NCBI GenBank assembly: GCA_015060685.1
Contig: SUXZ01000004.1
Coordinates: 1-64,000, forward strand
Direction of reading: 5' to 3'
DNA length: 64,000 nt
DNA from: Mediterranea massiliensis
GTDB taxonomy: Bacteria > Bacteroidota > Bacteroidia > Bacteroidales > Bacteroidaceae
Position numbers and translations under genes: made by a program. The notes beneath the pieces are model-generated. The model had not been told where the DNA came from. It was given only the letters and a program-made list of their open reading frames with translations, and ran no database searches. Positions 7,317 through 17,828 of this stretch are shown piece after piece (within the stretch, counting starts at the first letter, position 1; the number at the start of each line of letters is the position of its first letter).

Positions 7317-9401
7317 ATGGAAACAAATAACAAGAAGCCAACTAACCAGGATAATAAGAAGAACAACATGCCACGCTTCAGCTTGAGCTGGCTATATTGG
7401 GCCATCGGATTGATGCTGCTCACGCTATGGTTTACCAACGAAAACGGCGTGGGAGCAGGCAAGGAGGTGTCGTACAACGAGTTCCAGGACTATGTAAAGA
7501 AGGGATACATCGAGCACGTTATAGGCTACGACGACAACTCGGTAGAGGCGTTCGTGAAGCCGGAGAACGTGGCGCAGGTGTTTGGTGCCGACTCCAGCAA
7601 GGTGGGACAGAAGCCGATGATTCTGACCGAAGCCCCCTCGCGCGAGAACCTGGGCGACTTCCTGGAGAAGGAGAAGGAGGCAAGCCAATTTGACGGCGCC
7701 GTCAACTATAAGAAGAAGGGTAGCCTGTTTACCACCATCTTGTTGCAGCTATTGCCCTTTATCATTATCATCGGATTCTTTATGTTCATTTCGCGCCGCA
7801 TGAGCGGTGGCGGCATGGGCGGCGGCATCTTCAGTGTAGGAAAGTCGAAGGCGCAGCTCTTTGAAAAGGGCGACAACGCCTCGCGGGTGACCTTCCGCGA
7901 CGTGGCCGGATTGGCGGGTGCCAAGCAGGAGGTGGAAGAGATTGTGGAGTTCCTGAAGCATCCGGGACGCTACACCGAACTGGGCGGAAAGATTCCAAAG
8001 GGTGCGCTGCTTGTAGGCCCTCCGGGAACCGGTAAGACATTGCTTGCCAAGGCGGTAGCGGGCGAAGCAAACGTGCCGTTCTTCTCGCTGGCGGGTAGCG
8101 ACTTCGTGGAGATGTTCGTGGGTGTGGGTGCATCGCGTGTGCGCGACCTGTTCCGCCAGGCCAAGGAGAAATCGCCCTGTATCGTCTTCATCGACGAGAT
8201 TGATGCCGTGGGACGCGCACGCTCGAAGGGTGCGGCCATGGGCGGCAACGACGAACGCGAAAACACGCTGAACCAGTTGCTGACCGAAATGGACGGATTC
8301 GGCTCGAACAGCGGTGTGATTATCCTGGCGGCTACCAACCGCGTGGATGTGCTGGACAAGGCATTGCTGCGTGCCGGACGATTCGACCGACAGATTCACG
8401 TGGATTTGCCCGACCTGAACGAACGCAAGGAGGTGTTTGGTGTTCACCTGCGCCCCATCAAGATAGACGAGACGGTGGATGTGGATTTGCTTGCACGTCA
8501 GACTCCCGGCTTCTCGGGTGCCGACATTGCCAACGTGTGCAACGAAGCTGCATTGATTGCCGCCCGACAAGGAAAGAAATTTGTAGGCAAACAGGACTTC
8601 CTGAATGCGGTGGACCGCATCGTAGGCGGATTGGAGAAGAAGACCAAGATTACCACCGAGGCGGAACGACGCTCCATTGCCATTCACGAAGCAGGACACG
8701 CCAGCATCTCGTGGTTGCTTGAACATGCCAACCCGCTGATTAAGGTAACGATAGTGCCGCGCGGACGCGCATTGGGCGCCGCATGGTACCTGCCCGAAGA
8801 GCGACAAATCACCACCAAGGAGCAGATGCTGGACGAGATGTGTGCTACACTGGGTGGACGTGCCGCCGAAGACCTCTTCTTAGGTCGCATCTCTACCGGT
8901 GCGATGAACGACTTGGAGCGCGTGACGAAGCAGGCGTTCGGCATGGTGGCGTACCTCGGTATGAGCGAGGCGTTGCCCAACTTGTGCTACTACGACAATA
9001 GCGAGTTCTCGTACAGAAGTCCGTACAGCGAAAAGACCGCCGAACTGATTGATATGGAGGTGAAGCGCATTGTGAACGAGCAGTACGAACGCGCCAAGCA
9101 GATTCTGAAAGAGCATAGCGACGGACATAACCGCCTGGCGCAACAGCTTATTGATAAGGAGGTTATCTTTGCCGAGGATGTAGAAGAAATCTTCGGTAAG
9201 CGTCCGTGGACTTCGCGCTCGGAAGAGATTATGGAGGCCAAACGCCAATCGGACAAGTTGAAGCGACTGGAGGAGTTGGAAGCGAAGTTGGCGGAAGAAG
9301 CCGAGGATGAGATAGAGGAACTGGAAGCAAAGTTGGCGGAAGAGGCCGAAGATGAGGCGGAAGAGCAGGCAAAGGAGAATGAAAACAAAAACGAGCTTTA
9401 A
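7317..9401 (+). CDS. ftsH: ATP-dependent zinc metalloprotease FtsH
   Basis: A 694-aa membrane-anchored AAA+ protease for quality control of membrane proteins and regulators. Layout: TM1 about 22-40, periplasmic FtsH_ext domain, TM2 about 138-158, Walker A GPPGTGKT (234-241), Walker B FIDEID (291-296), the SRH with RAGRFDR (about 352-358), and the zinc-binding HEAGH (457-461). The C-terminal tail is unusual: two near-identical blocks of [13 protein letters not shown] then an acidic/Asn end, probably a coiled coil. cdsA starts 3 bp after its stop codon, so the two are likely co-transcribed. Confidence 0.97.
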   Translation: METNNKKPTNQDNKKNNMPRFSLSWLYWAIGLMLLTLWFTNENGVGAGKEVSYNEFQDYVKKGYIEHVIGYDDNSVEAFVKPENVAQVFGADSSKVGQKPMILTEAPSRENLGDFLEKEKEASQFDGAVNYKKKGSLFTTILLQLLPFIIIIGFFMFISRRMSGGGMGGGIFSVGKSKAQLFEKGDNASRVTFRDVAGLAGAKQEVEEIVEFLKHPGRYTELGGKIPKGALLVGPPGTGKTLLAKAVAGEANVPFFSLAGSDFVEMFVGVGASRVRDLFRQAKEKSPCIVFIDEIDAVGRARSKGAAMGGNDERENTLNQLLTEMDGFGSNSGVIILAATNRVDVLDKALLRAGRFDRQIHVDLPDLNERKEVFGVHLRPIKIDETVDVDLLARQTPGFSGADIANVCNEAALIAARQGKKFVGKQDFLNAVDRIVGGLEKKTKITTEAERRSIAIHEAGHASISWLLEHANPLIKVTIVPRGRALGAAWYLPEERQITTKEQMLDEMCATLGGRAAEDLFLGRISTGAMNDLERVTKQAFGMVAYLGMSEALPNLCYYDNSEFSYRSPYSEKTAELIDMEVKRIVNEQYERAKQILKEHSDGHNRLAQQLIDKEVIFAEDVEEIFGKRPWTSRSEEIMEAKRQSDKLKRLEELEAKLAEEAEDEIEELEAKLAEEAEDEAEEQAKENENKNEL

Positions 9402-9404
9402 ACG

Positions 9405-10238
9405 ATGAAGAATTTTATAACACGAGCCATTACAGGCGTTTTGTTTGTGGTAGTATTGGTGGGTGCTATTCTGTATAGCCCCTTGTCGTTCAGTCTGTTG
9501 TTTACACTGATAGCGGCTCTCTCGGTGGCCGAGTTCGCTCATCTGGTGAACAATCATGCCGGTGTAACCATCAACCGCACCATCTCGGCATTGGCCGGTG
9601 CCTACCTGGTGCTGGCTTTTACAAGCTATTGCACTTCTACAACCGACTCGGTGGTGTTCTTGCCATACTTGCTATTATTGCTCTACCTGATGATTGCCGA
9701 ACTTTATCTGAAACGCGAGAATCCGTTGGGTAACTGGGCGTTTACGGCGTTGAGCCAGCTCTATGTGGCGTTGCCGTTTGCGTTGCTCAACGTGTTGGCC
9801 TACCATCAGGATGCCGAGGGGGTTATCAGCTATAATCCCATTCTTCCGTTGTCGGTATTTGTCTTCATCTGGTTGAGTGATACGGGTGCTTATATGGTGG
9901 GTTCGCTCGTCGGCAAGAACCGTCTGTTCGAGCGTATCTCGCCCAAGAAGTCGTGGGAGGGTAGCATAGGCGGCGCGGTGCTTTCCATTGCATCGTCGCT
10001 GGTGTTTGCTCATCTTTTCCCCATCATGCCTACCTGGCAATGGGCTGGTTTGGCGCTGGTGGTAGTGGTTTTCGGTACGTGGGGCGATTTATGCGAGTCG
10101 TTGATGAAGCGTCAGATTGGCATCAAGGATTCGGGTACCATCTTGCCGGGACATGGCGGATGGTTGGATCGTTTCGATAGTGCTTTGCTGGCTATCCCTG
10201 CCGCCGTGGTTTACCTCTATTTCATCGCTACTTTGTAA
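9405..10238 (+). CDS. cdsA: Phosphatidate cytidylyltransferase
   Basis: A 277-aa integral membrane enzyme making CDP-diacylglycerol from phosphatidic acid and CTP, the entry to phospholipid head-group synthesis. Several hydrophobic helices are evident. The CdsA signature is present: WLSDTGAYMVGSLVGKNRLF followed by ISPKKSWEGSIGG, and the C-terminal GDLCESLMKRQIGIKDSG...LPGHGGWLDRFDS. Its start lies 3 bp after ftsH. Confidence 0.95.
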   Translation: MKNFITRAITGVLFVVVLVGAILYSPLSFSLLFTLIAALSVAEFAHLVNNHAGVTINRTISALAGAYLVLAFTSYCTSTTDSVVFLPYLLLLLYLMIAELYLKRENPLGNWAFTALSQLYVALPFALLNVLAYHQDAEGVISYNPILPLSVFVFIWLSDTGAYMVGSLVGKNRLFERISPKKSWEGSIGGAVLSIASSLVFAHLFPIMPTWQWAGLALVVVVFGTWGDLCESLMKRQIGIKDSGTILPGHGGWLDRFDSALLAIPAAVVYLYFIATL

Positions 10239-10241
10239 TTA

Positions 10242-10364
10242 TACCTACCACCCCGGCTAAAGCCACCCCTCCTTCCGGAAGGAGGGGAATTTCAGGTAGC
10301 TTCTCATTTTGAATTCTCCTCCTTCTGGAAGGAGGAGTACCCCTTGTGGGGGAGGTGGTAGGTA
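10242..10364. repeat. Compound hairpin element between convergent genes
   Basis: An outer stem TACCTACCACC (10242-10252) pairs with GGTGGTAGGTA (10354-10364). Inside are two further hairpins: CCCCTCCTTCC/GGAAGGAGGGG (10266-10287) and CTCCTCCTTC/GGAAGGAGGAG (about 10317-10336). The whole forms a branched structure of about 123 bp that may act as a bidirectional terminator for cdsA and lpxB and may be a dispersed element. Confidence 0.7.
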
Positions 10365-10371
10365 GTATTCA

Positions 10372-11511
10372 CTACGATTTCTTAAGCAAGGCAATCATTT
10401 GGCGGGCAGCATTCTGAGGCGCGCCTGCTTCTCCTAATCGTTGAGCCATGTAGTCGTATCCATCGAGCATGGTTTGACGATACGCGCCATTGTTCAGCAG
10501 ATTATCCAGTTCGTGGCGGATGTTCTCTACCGTCATGGTGTCGGCCACCAACTCGCGTACCACCTCGCGATTGGCAATGAGATTTACCAGCGAGATGTAC
10601 TTCACCGTTAGGATGTGTTTCTTTAAGAATGCTATCACCTTGCCGATGGGGGTGTGGTAGCAGACAGCTTGCGGTACACGGAACAGGGCAGTTTCCAACG
10701 TAGCAGTACCCGAGGTTACCAATGCCGCCTTGGCGTGCGACAGCAACGGATAGGTTTGTCCGAACACTATCTGAACGGGGTAGTTGCCGATATACTCCTT
10801 ATAATAGGTGGGGTCTATGCCCGGTGCACCGGCCAACACCAATTGGTGGTCGGTGAAGGTGGCTGCCGCCTTCAGCATATCGGGTAGATTGTCTTTTATC
10901 TCTTGCTTGCGGCTACCGGCAAGTAGCGCAATGATGGGTTTCTCGTTCAAGTTGTTCTTTTGCTTGAAGGTGTCTGCATCCTCGGTGTAGCTTTGCTTGA
11001 AAGCGGTTACCTCGTCCATCGTAGGGTTGCCCACGTAGTGGATGGGGTAGTGGTGCTTGTCTTGGAAAAACTCTTGCTCGAAGGGGAGGATAGAGAAGAG
11101 CTCGTCCACATCGCGTTTAATGTTCTTGATGCGATACTCTTTCCACGCCCATATCTTGGGCGAGATGTAGTAATAAACGGGTATCTTTGTGTTGGCGTGG
11201 ATGTACTTGGCAATGTTGAGGTTGAAGCCGGGGTAATCGACAAGGATTAGCACATCGGGTTGCCACTCCACAATGTCTTGTTTGCATCGCTTCATGTTGG
11301 CAAAGATGGTGCGCAGGTGCATCAATACAGGTACAAATCCCATATAGGCCAGCTCCTTGTAGTGCTTCACCATAGTGCTGCCTACGGCTTTCATTAAGTC
11401 GCCACCAAAGAAGCGGAACGATGCATCTGCATCTTCGGCTTTCAATGCCGCCATCAAGTGAGAGGCGTGCAAGTCGCCCGACGCTTCGCCAACAATCAAG
11501 TAGTATTTCAT
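10372..11511 (-). CDS. lpxB: Lipid-A-disaccharide synthase
   Basis: A 379-aa GT19 glycosyltransferase that condenses UDP-2,3-diacylglucosamine and lipid X to the lipid A disaccharide at the inner membrane face. The family start [18 protein letters not shown], the [18 protein letters not shown] block, [15 protein letters not shown] and the [10 protein letters not shown] loop with later [12 protein letters not shown] are all seen. The ATG overlaps the surE stop by 4 bp, giving a surE-lpxB operon. Confidence 0.96.
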   Translation of the reverse strand: MKYYLIVGEASGDLHASHLMAALKAEDADASFRFFGGDLMKAVGSTMVKHYKELAYMGFVPVLMHLRTIFANMKRCKQDIVEWQPDVLILVDYPGFNLNIAKYIHANTKIPVYYYISPKIWAWKEYRIKNIKRDVDELFSILPFEQEFFQDKHHYPIHYVGNPTMDEVTAFKQSYTEDADTFKQKNNLNEKPIIALLAGSRKQEIKDNLPDMLKAAATFTDHQLVLAGAPGIDPTYYKEYIGNYPVQIVFGQTYPLLSHAKAALVTSGTATLETALFRVPQAVCYHTPIGKVIAFLKKHILTVKYISLVNLIANREVVRELVADTMTVENIRHELDNLLNNGAYRQTMLDGYDYMAQRLGEAGAPQNAARQMIALLKKS

Positions 11512-12275
11512 TTAAACCACGTTTTAAGTTCGTCAATAAGTGAGTATGCCGTTACATCCACCGTTACGGGTGTGATAGCTACGTAGCCGTTGGCCAGCGC
11601 CCAATGGTCGCTTCTCTCGTTATCGGGTTCGCTATCTTCGAAGTTTCCCGTCAACCAATAGTGAGTGCTACCACCTTTGCGTGTGATGGTTTCCCATTCG
11701 TTCACCCACTGACCTTTGGATTGTTCGCAAATGCGTATGCCTTTAAAGGATGGTGTGGTGGGGAAGTTTACATTCAAGCAAGTGAGTGCAGGCAATCCTT
11801 TCTCCAATACCATGCGTGTGATTTGTTGGATGTAGGGACCGCATGCTCCGAATTCTACATTCAAGTCGTGGGTAGTGATGGAGTAGCCGATGGATGGGAT
11901 ACCCTTCAATGCGCCTTCGATAACCACGCCCATTGTTCCCGAGTAGTGTACGTTTACCGCGGAGTTATCTCCATGGTTAATGCCGCCAATCACCAAATCG
12001 GGTTTGCGGTCGAGGATGGTGTGCATAGCCAACTTAATGCAATCGGTGGGTGTGCCGGAGCATTTGTAGATGGTTACACCTACTTCGCGGTTCACTAACT
12101 GGTAGTGGATGGGGATGTTGGTTGTCATTGCCGACGAGTAGCCGGAGCGTGCGCTATCGGGCGATACCACTACAAGTTCGCCTATCGGACGAAGGAATTT
12201 TATCAGTTCGCTGATGCCTTTCGAATAGAAGCCATCGTCGTTCGAGATAAGTATTAAAGGTCTGTTTGTATTCAT
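11508..12275 (-). CDS. surE: 5'/3'-nucleotidase SurE
   Basis: A 255-aa metal-dependent nucleoside-5'-monophosphate phosphatase, cytoplasmic. The N-terminal metal-binding motif [14 protein letters not shown] (Asp-Asp) and the internal [10 protein letters not shown] and [10 protein letters not shown] (Asn) blocks are intact. First gene of the surE-lpxB pair. The -7 box at 12300-12307 fits a start just upstream. Confidence 0.95.
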   Translation of the reverse strand: MNTNRPLILISNDDGFYSKGISELIKFLRPIGELVVVSPDSARSGYSSAMTTNIPIHYQLVNREVGVTIYKCSGTPTDCIKLAMHTILDRKPDLVIGGINHGDNSAVNVHYSGTMGVVIEGALKGIPSIGYSITTHDLNVEFGACGPYIQQITRMVLEKGLPALTCLNVNFPTTPSFKGIRICEQSKGQWVNEWETITRKGGSTHYWLTGNFEDSEPDNERSDHWALANGYVAITPVTVDVTAYSLIDELKTWFK

Positions 12276-12299
12276 TCTTTTTTCTGCTTATTTTCTTGG

Positions 12300-12307
12300 C
12301 AAAGGTA
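12300..12307 (-). promoter_or_regulatory. -7 box for surE-lpxB
   Basis: Read on the minus strand it is TACCTTTG, matching TAnnTTTG, 25 bp before the surE ATG. A -33 box is not clear. Confidence 0.45.
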
Positions 12308-12349
12308 GTAAAAATGGTTAAACATTGGGTGTCGTATTGAATAAAACCC

Positions 12350-12357
12350 TATTTTTG
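12350..12357 (+). promoter_or_regulatory. -7 box for the DUF456 gene
   Basis: TATTTTTG, 24 bp upstream of ATG 12381, in the divergent gap with surE. Confidence 0.45.
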
Positions 12358-12380
12358 CAACCGATAAATTGATTTAAATC

Positions 12381-12857
12381 ATGGAAATCTTATTCGTCAT
12401 TATTGGAATTATCTGTTTGGTACTGGGATTGGCCGGATGTATTGTGCCGATGTTGCCCGGTCCTCCCATCTCATACGTAGCACTGATTTTGTTGCATTTC
12501 ACTTCACAAGCCGAGTTCTCGGTGCGCCAGCTCACTATCTGGTTAGTGCTGGTTGCCATTGTACAACTGCTCGATTATCTGGTTCCCATGTGGGGAAGCA
12601 AGTATATCGGCGGTAGCAAATGGGGGTCGCGCGGATGTCTGCTGGGTACCATCGTAGGATTGTTCTTTATGCCGTATGGCATCATCTTAGGACCGTTCTT
12701 AGGTGCGGTTGTAGGCGAGTTGTTGGGTGGAAATGATACGAACTTCGCCTTGAAATCGGGTTTCGGCTCGTTGCTCGGTTTCCTTTTCGGCACGTTGCTC
12801 AAGTGCATGCTTTGCGGCTATTTCGCTTGGGAATTCTTCTCGGCTTGGCTTAGCTAA
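12381..12857 (+). CDS. DUF456 family membrane protein
   Basis: A 158-aa hydrophobic protein with four likely membrane helices. It shows the DUF456 features: an N-terminal GLAGCIVPMLPGPPISYVAL and a glycine-rich central stretch (LGPFLGAVVGELLGG) followed by KSGFGSLLGFLFGTLLK. Function in the family is unknown. It is transcribed alone and overlaps the 3' end of trkH by 4 bp tail to tail. Confidence 0.85.
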   Translation: MEILFVIIGIICLVLGLAGCIVPMLPGPPISYVALILLHFTSQAEFSVRQLTIWLVLVAIVQLLDYLVPMWGSKYIGGSKWGSRGCLLGTIVGLFFMPYGIILGPFLGAVVGELLGGNDTNFALKSGFGSLLGFLFGTLLKCMLCGYFAWEFFSAWLS

Positions 12858-14305
12858 TTCTTCTTCCAGAAGGCAGGTGTGAATATCAGAATGATGGTGA
12901 ACAGCTCCAAACGTCCCATCAGCATCAGGATAGACGATAGCCATTTGGCGGCATCGGGAAGTGCGCTCCACGAGTAGTCGGGACCGTATGCACCCAGTGC
13001 AGGACCGGTATTGCCGATGCTGGAGAAGGCTACACCTACCGCTTCCATAAACGGCACGCCCAACGCAAGCAGAATGAGGATGCTCAGGAAGACGATGAAG
13101 ATGAAGAGGATGGTAAATGCCATGACGGTGAAACGGAGCGTAGGTGCAATGATTTGATTGTTGGCACGCACCGGCAAAACGGCATTGGGATGGAGCAAAC
13201 GCTTGAATTCGGCTTTGGTGCTTTTCCCTAATATCACCAGGCGGATGCACTTCATACCTCCCGTGGTGCTTCCGGCACAGGCTCCAATCAACATCAGGAT
13301 AGGCATGATGCCCCATGCTACGGCAGGCCATGTCATGTAGTCGCTTGTGATGAATCCGGTAGAAGTCTGGATGGATATTACTTGGAACAACGATGTGCGG
13401 AAGGCGGTTTCTGCATCCATCTGTGTGCTGAAGAACAATACAACGGCAATGAATAGCGTAAACAGACTAACGCAAGCGGCATAGAATTTCAACTCGCTAT
13501 CTGCCATTACCTTTTTATATTTCCCCTTGAGGAAGGTCAGCATCAGGATAAAGTTGATACCCGAGATGAACATGAAGATGGATAATACATACTCGATATA
13601 GGGTGAGTTGTAGTAGGCTATGCTGTCTTGCTTGGTAGAGAAACCTCCGGTGCTGGTAGCGGTAAGCGCATGGCAGATGCTATCGAACCAACTCATGTCT
13701 CCCAATATCAAGAGGAAGAACAGGATGATGGTCAGACCGGCATAGAGTGTCCAAATCCAACGGGCGGTGACACCGATGCGTGGGTGTACTTTATCGTGAA
13801 GCGGGCCGGTGGCTTCGGCGGCAAACATCTGCACACCGTTGAAACCGAAGATAGGCAATACGGCAATGGTAAACAGGATGATTCCCAAGCCGCCTATCCA
13901 TTGCGTCAAACTGCGCCAAAACAACAATCCGTGGGGTAGCTCTTCGATATTGTCAAGTATGCTTGCTCCCGTGCTGCTTACGCCCGACATGGTTTCGAAA
14001 AAGGCATCGGTAATGCTCGGAATATATCCGCTGAGGTAGAAAGGCAACATCCCGAAAATGGAGAAGATAATCCATGCCAACGATACGATGAGGTAACCGT
14101 TGCGCCGTGTCAGCTTGCGCGAAGCACCTCGGCCAAGGTACATGAGCAAACCGCCCACCGCGGAGGTGATGCCCGCCGTTATGGCAAATGCTTGCAAGTC
14201 GTCTTCGCCATAGATAATGGGGAAGATCAGGCAAATCAGCATCATAGCCGTAAGCAGTAACAGCAAGTGCCCCAGTATGCGGAATGTCATCTTCTTCTGT
14301 ATCAT
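12854..14305 (-). CDS. trkH: Trk-type potassium uptake protein, membrane subunit
   Basis: A 483-aa polytopic K+ transporter subunit. Four pore-loop (selectivity filter) motifs are recognisable: VSSTGAS, TSTGGFST, TSTGFIT and GNTGPALG, as expected for the four repeats of the TrkH/KtrB superfamily. It follows trkA by 3 bp and is the last gene of dxs-trkA-trkH. Its 3' end overlaps the convergent DUF456 gene by 4 bp with no separate terminator visible. Confidence 0.93.
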   Translation of the reverse strand: MIQKKMTFRILGHLLLLLTAMMLICLIFPIIYGEDDLQAFAITAGITSAVGGLLMYLGRGASRKLTRRNGYLIVSLAWIIFSIFGMLPFYLSGYIPSITDAFFETMSGVSSTGASILDNIEELPHGLLFWRSLTQWIGGLGIILFTIAVLPIFGFNGVQMFAAEATGPLHDKVHPRIGVTARWIWTLYAGLTIILFFLLILGDMSWFDSICHALTATSTGGFSTKQDSIAYYNSPYIEYVLSIFMFISGINFILMLTFLKGKYKKVMADSELKFYAACVSLFTLFIAVVLFFSTQMDAETAFRTSLFQVISIQTSTGFITSDYMTWPAVAWGIMPILMLIGACAGSTTGGMKCIRLVILGKSTKAEFKRLLHPNAVLPVRANNQIIAPTLRFTVMAFTILFIFIVFLSILILLALGVPFMEAVGVAFSSIGNTGPALGAYGPDYSWSALPDAAKWLSSILMLMGRLELFTIILIFTPAFWKKN

Positions 14306-14308
14306 CTC

Positions 14309-15649
14309 TTAGTTGAAATACTTTTCTACCTTCTTGATCATCATGTTCAAACAGAATACAATGACGTGGTCGCCTGCTTGTATCTGTGTGTTACCGGTCA
14401 CCACGATACCTTCGCCGTTTCTTACCAAACCACCGATGCTTGTTCCTTTCGGTAGTCCCAAATCCTTTACAAGGTACTTGGTGATGGTAGCTCCCTCTTT
14501 AACAACAAATTCGGCTACGTCTGCATTGGCAAAGGTCAGGCTCTTTACGTTGCTCACGTCGGCATCGAGCATCATCTGATAGATGTGGTTGGCGGCAATC
14601 ATCTTCTTGTTGATGACGGTGCCGATGTCCAAGCTTTCGGCCATACCGATGTAGTCGATGTTCTCCACTTCGGCAACGGTCTTTTCCACGCCCATGCGCT
14701 TGGCGGCAAGGCATGCAAGGATGTTTGTTTCCGAACTATCGGTCAGTGCTACGAATGCGTCGGTGTTTCTGATTCCCTCTTCCAGAAGCAGGTCCATGTC
14801 GCGTCCGTCTCCATTGATTACCATCACGTCGTCGTCCACCAGTTCGGTCAGCTTGTTGCAACGGTTGATGTCGTTTTCAATGATTTTCACCTCCATGTAG
14901 TCGGGTACGTACTGGGCGGTGCGTACTGAGATGCGGCTTCCGCCCATAATCATTACCTTCTTTACATCGGGATACTTCTCTTTGCCGGCTATCTTGCGGA
15001 TGAGCGGCACGTAATTCCGTGTGGTGGTAAAGTAAACAATGTCGTTCAGCTTTATCATGTCATCACCTCGTGGGATGATGGTTTCGTTTTCGCGTTTGAT
15101 GGCTACGATGTGGTAGGGTAGTTCGGGGCCTCCCAATTCGCGGAAGGGGATGTTCAGGATTTCGGCTTCGTGACGCATCTTTACGCCTATCAGTATCAGG
15201 GCACCTCCGCAAAACTCCCACCATTGGCGTATCCAACTCATGCGGATAGATGATGCTATCTCTTTGGCGGCCAGCATTTCGGGGTAGATGAGCGAGTGAA
15301 CGCCCAACTCCTTGAAGAAATCCCTGTTCTTGGGTTGCAGGTATTCGTAGTTGTCTATGCGTGCTACGGTTTTTTTGGCTCCTAAGTTGGCGGCCAAGAG
15401 GCATGCGGTGGTGTTGCGACTCTCGTCGGGAGTAACGGCAATGAACAGGTCGGCATGTCCGTTTATCGTCTCTTTCAAATCTTTGATGGAGGTAGGCGAT
15501 GCAACGGTGGTCATCAAGTCGAAGTTGTTGCTCAATGCGCTCAGCTTGCTCTCGTCCTCGTCCATGAGGATGATGTCTTGCTTCTCTTGCGACAATAGTT
15601 TGGCCAAGTGAGTGCCTACGGCTCCGGCGCCTGCAATGATTATCTTCAT
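14309..15649 (-). CDS. trkA: Trk system potassium transporter TrkA
   Basis: A 446-aa regulatory subunit with two RCK modules. ATG 15649 is chosen because it begins MKIIIAGAGAVGTHLAKLL, the Rossmann nucleotide motif; the longer frame upstream would run into dxs. The second nucleotide motif is VMIMGGSRISVRTAQYV near residue 230. It gates TrkH in response to NAD(H) or ATP in the family. It begins 2 bp after the dxs stop. Confidence 0.94.
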   Translation of the reverse strand: MKIIIAGAGAVGTHLAKLLSQEKQDIILMDEDESKLSALSNNFDLMTTVASPTSIKDLKETINGHADLFIAVTPDESRNTTACLLAANLGAKKTVARIDNYEYLQPKNRDFFKELGVHSLIYPEMLAAKEIASSIRMSWIRQWWEFCGGALILIGVKMRHEAEILNIPFRELGGPELPYHIVAIKRENETIIPRGDDMIKLNDIVYFTTTRNYVPLIRKIAGKEKYPDVKKVMIMGGSRISVRTAQYVPDYMEVKIIENDINRCNKLTELVDDDVMVINGDGRDMDLLLEEGIRNTDAFVALTDSSETNILACLAAKRMGVEKTVAEVENIDYIGMAESLDIGTVINKKMIAANHIYQMMLDADVSNVKSLTFANADVAEFVVKEGATITKYLVKDLGLPKGTSIGGLVRNGEGIVVTGNTQIQAGDHVIVFCLNMMIKKVEKYFN

Positions 15650-15651
15650 AA

Positions 15652-17553
15652 CTAAATAGTTATTATCTTGTTTACTATGCTTTCTTCGTCCATCTGGCAA
15701 AGCTTATATAGTTCGGGCACCGTGCCGTGCTCGATAAACTTGTCGGGTATGCCTATCCGTTCGATGCTGGGTTGATAGTTGTTGTCGGCCATGAACTCGA
15801 GGATAGCACTTCCCATGCCTCCGTTCAATGCGCCATCTTCGATGGTGATGATTTTCTTGAATTGGCGGCCAATCTCGTGCAGCATCTCTTCGTCGAGCGG
15901 TTTCAAGAAACGGAGGTCGTAGTGAGCGACGCTTCTACCGCTTGCTTGTTCGGCTTTTGCGATGGCTTGTGTAGCTAAGTTTCCGATAGGTCCTAAGCTG
16001 ATGACGGCTACGTCGTTGCCCTCTTTCAGCTTGCGTCCCTTGCCTACGGGTATTGCTTCGAGCGGACATTTCCAATCGGTCAGCACACCCCGTCCACGCG
16101 GATAGCGGATAACGAATGGTCCTTTGTCGGGCAGTTGTGCGGTGTACATCAACCGGCGCAATTCGTGCTCGTTCATGGGTGAGGAGATGGTCATGTTGGG
16201 GATGGTACGGAAGTAGGCCAGGTCGAATGCACCATGGTGCGTAGGTCCGTCTTCGCCCACCAAACCGGCTCTGTCCAGGCAGAGCACTACGGGTAGCTTC
16301 AGCAAGGCAATGTCGTGAATCACATGGTCGTAGGCACGTTGCATGAAGCTTGAGTAGATGTTGCAGAAGGGTTGCAATCCCTCTTTGGCCAATCCGCCGC
16401 TGAAGGTGGCGGCATGTCCCTCGGCAATGCCTACGTCGTAGGCACGATTCGGCATCTCCTTCATCAGTATATTCATCGAGCAGCCCGATGGCATGGCGGG
16501 TGTTACACCAACGATGTTCGGGTTTTGTTCGGCCAGTTCGAGTAGGGTTTCGCCAAATACATCCTGATAGCGCGGTGGCAATCCGCTGGTGTCCGACACG
16601 ATGCGTTCGCCGGTATCGGGATCGAACTTGCCGGGCGCATGCCATACGCCGGGGTTCTTCTCGGCCGGTTCAAATCCTTTGCCTTTTGTAGTGTGCAGGT
16701 GGAGTATCTTCGGGCCGTCAAGGTCTTTTATATCGTGTAGCACCTGTGCCAACTTCTTCACGTTGTGTCCGTCGATAGGACCGAAGTAGCGGATGTCCAT
16801 TCCCTCGAAGATGTTTTGTTGTTGGGCTACAATCGACTTCAAGCTGTTGTTGAAACGTAGCATGGTCTTGCGGCGTTTCTCGTTCATGATACCCACTTTG
16901 CAAAGTGCTTTGTAGGCTTTGAAGCGTAGTTGGTTATAGCGGTTCGAGGTGGTGAGGTTCAGCAAGTATTGCTTCATGCCTCCCACGCTTCGGTCGATAG
17001 CCATGTCGTTATCATTCAAGATGATGAGCATGTTGTTGGGTGTGGATGCGGCGTTGTTCAATCCTTCGAAAGCCAATCCGCCACTCATGCTTCCGTCGCC
17101 AATCACGGCCACTACATGTCTGTCCGTTTCGCCTTTGTGCTTGGCGGCTACCGCCATACCCAATGCGGCCGAGATGGAGTTCGAAGCGTGTCCGCACGCA
17201 AAGGTGTCGTACTCGCTCTCTTCGGGCGAGGGGAATGGCTTGATGCCTCCCAACTTGCGGTTGGTAGAGAACGAATCCCGACGGCCGGTCAGAATCTTAT
17301 GTCCGTATGCCTGGTGTCCTACGTCCCACACAATGCGGTCGTAGGGTGTATTGTATATATAGTGTAAGGCTACGGTCAGTTCCACGGTGCCAAGGCTGGC
17401 GGCAAAGTGTCCGGGGTTGCACGAAACCTCCTTGATGATGTCTTCTCTCAACTCTTTGCACACCTCGGGCAATTGTTCCATATCCAGCTTGCGTAGCTCC
17501 TCCGGATTGTGCAGTGTATCAAGCAAACTATGTTTCAATATATCTTCTTCCAT
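15652..17553 (-). CDS. dxs: 1-deoxy-D-xylulose-5-phosphate synthase
   Basis: A 633-aa thiamine-diphosphate enzyme joining pyruvate and glyceraldehyde 3-phosphate, the first step of the MEP isoprenoid pathway. Visible motifs: [19 protein letters not shown], the ThDP/Mg site [17 protein letters not shown], the catalytic-region [15 protein letters not shown], and [15 protein letters not shown]. Normal length. Leads dxs-trkA-trkH; the coupling with K+ uptake is probably just operon neighbourhood. Confidence 0.97.
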   Translation of the reverse strand: MEEDILKHSLLDTLHNPEELRKLDMEQLPEVCKELREDIIKEVSCNPGHFAASLGTVELTVALHYIYNTPYDRIVWDVGHQAYGHKILTGRRDSFSTNRKLGGIKPFPSPEESEYDTFACGHASNSISAALGMAVAAKHKGETDRHVVAVIGDGSMSGGLAFEGLNNAASTPNNMLIILNDNDMAIDRSVGGMKQYLLNLTTSNRYNQLRFKAYKALCKVGIMNEKRRKTMLRFNNSLKSIVAQQQNIFEGMDIRYFGPIDGHNVKKLAQVLHDIKDLDGPKILHLHTTKGKGFEPAEKNPGVWHAPGKFDPDTGERIVSDTSGLPPRYQDVFGETLLELAEQNPNIVGVTPAMPSGCSMNILMKEMPNRAYDVGIAEGHAATFSGGLAKEGLQPFCNIYSSFMQRAYDHVIHDIALLKLPVVLCLDRAGLVGEDGPTHHGAFDLAYFRTIPNMTISSPMNEHELRRLMYTAQLPDKGPFVIRYPRGRGVLTDWKCPLEAIPVGKGRKLKEGNDVAVISLGPIGNLATQAIAKAEQASGRSVAHYDLRFLKPLDEEMLHEIGRQFKKIITIEDGALNGGMGSAILEFMADNNYQPSIERIGIPDKFIEHGTVPELYKLCQMDEESIVNKIITI

Positions 17554-17578
17554 ATCATATAGTCAACCTAATTGAATA

Positions 17579-17586
17579 CAAAAGTA
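17579..17586 (-). promoter_or_regulatory. -7 box for dxs-trkA-trkH
   Basis: On the minus strand, TACTTTTG, 26 bp before the dxs ATG. Confidence 0.45.
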
Positions 17587-17751
17587 GTAAAACTCCTTGT
17601 ATTTCCCACCTTTTTTGTGCCTTTTTCCGCTTTTCACCCCATATTTCACCTTGCCTTGCCCATCAACAACACCTTTCCACGCTGCTTCTTCCCCCTTTCT
17701 ATCCATACTTGATGCCCTTTCTATGTAGGTTTGTCATATCAGCTCACGGCC

Positions 17752-17828
17752 GTGAGCCAAACCGCCAACCCGAGTGAGCCAAACCGCCAACCCGTGTGAG
17801 CCGAATCGCCAACCCGAGTGAGCCGTAT
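17752..17828. repeat. 22-bp tandem repeat, 3.5 units
   Basis: Three 22-bp units of GTGAGCCAAACCGCCAACCC plus two bases (starts 17752, 17774, 17796) and a partial fourth. A CTCACGGCCGTGAG palindrome lies at the upstream edge (17743-17756). The rest of 17587-17751 holds no recognisable feature. Confidence 0.85.

Noticed and set aside
12699..13331. Long open frame antisense-like in the DUF456/trkH overlap
   Set aside because: Arg/His/Cys-rich, shifted frame of trkH; trkH motifs are convincing in the other frame.
14309..15700. trkA starting upstream of 15649
   Set aside because: The extra residues overlap the dxs end and lack homology, while MKIIIAGAGAVG is the canonical start.
17752..17828. 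CRISPR array
   Set aside because: Units are contiguous 22-bp repeats with no unique spacers and no cas genes nearby.
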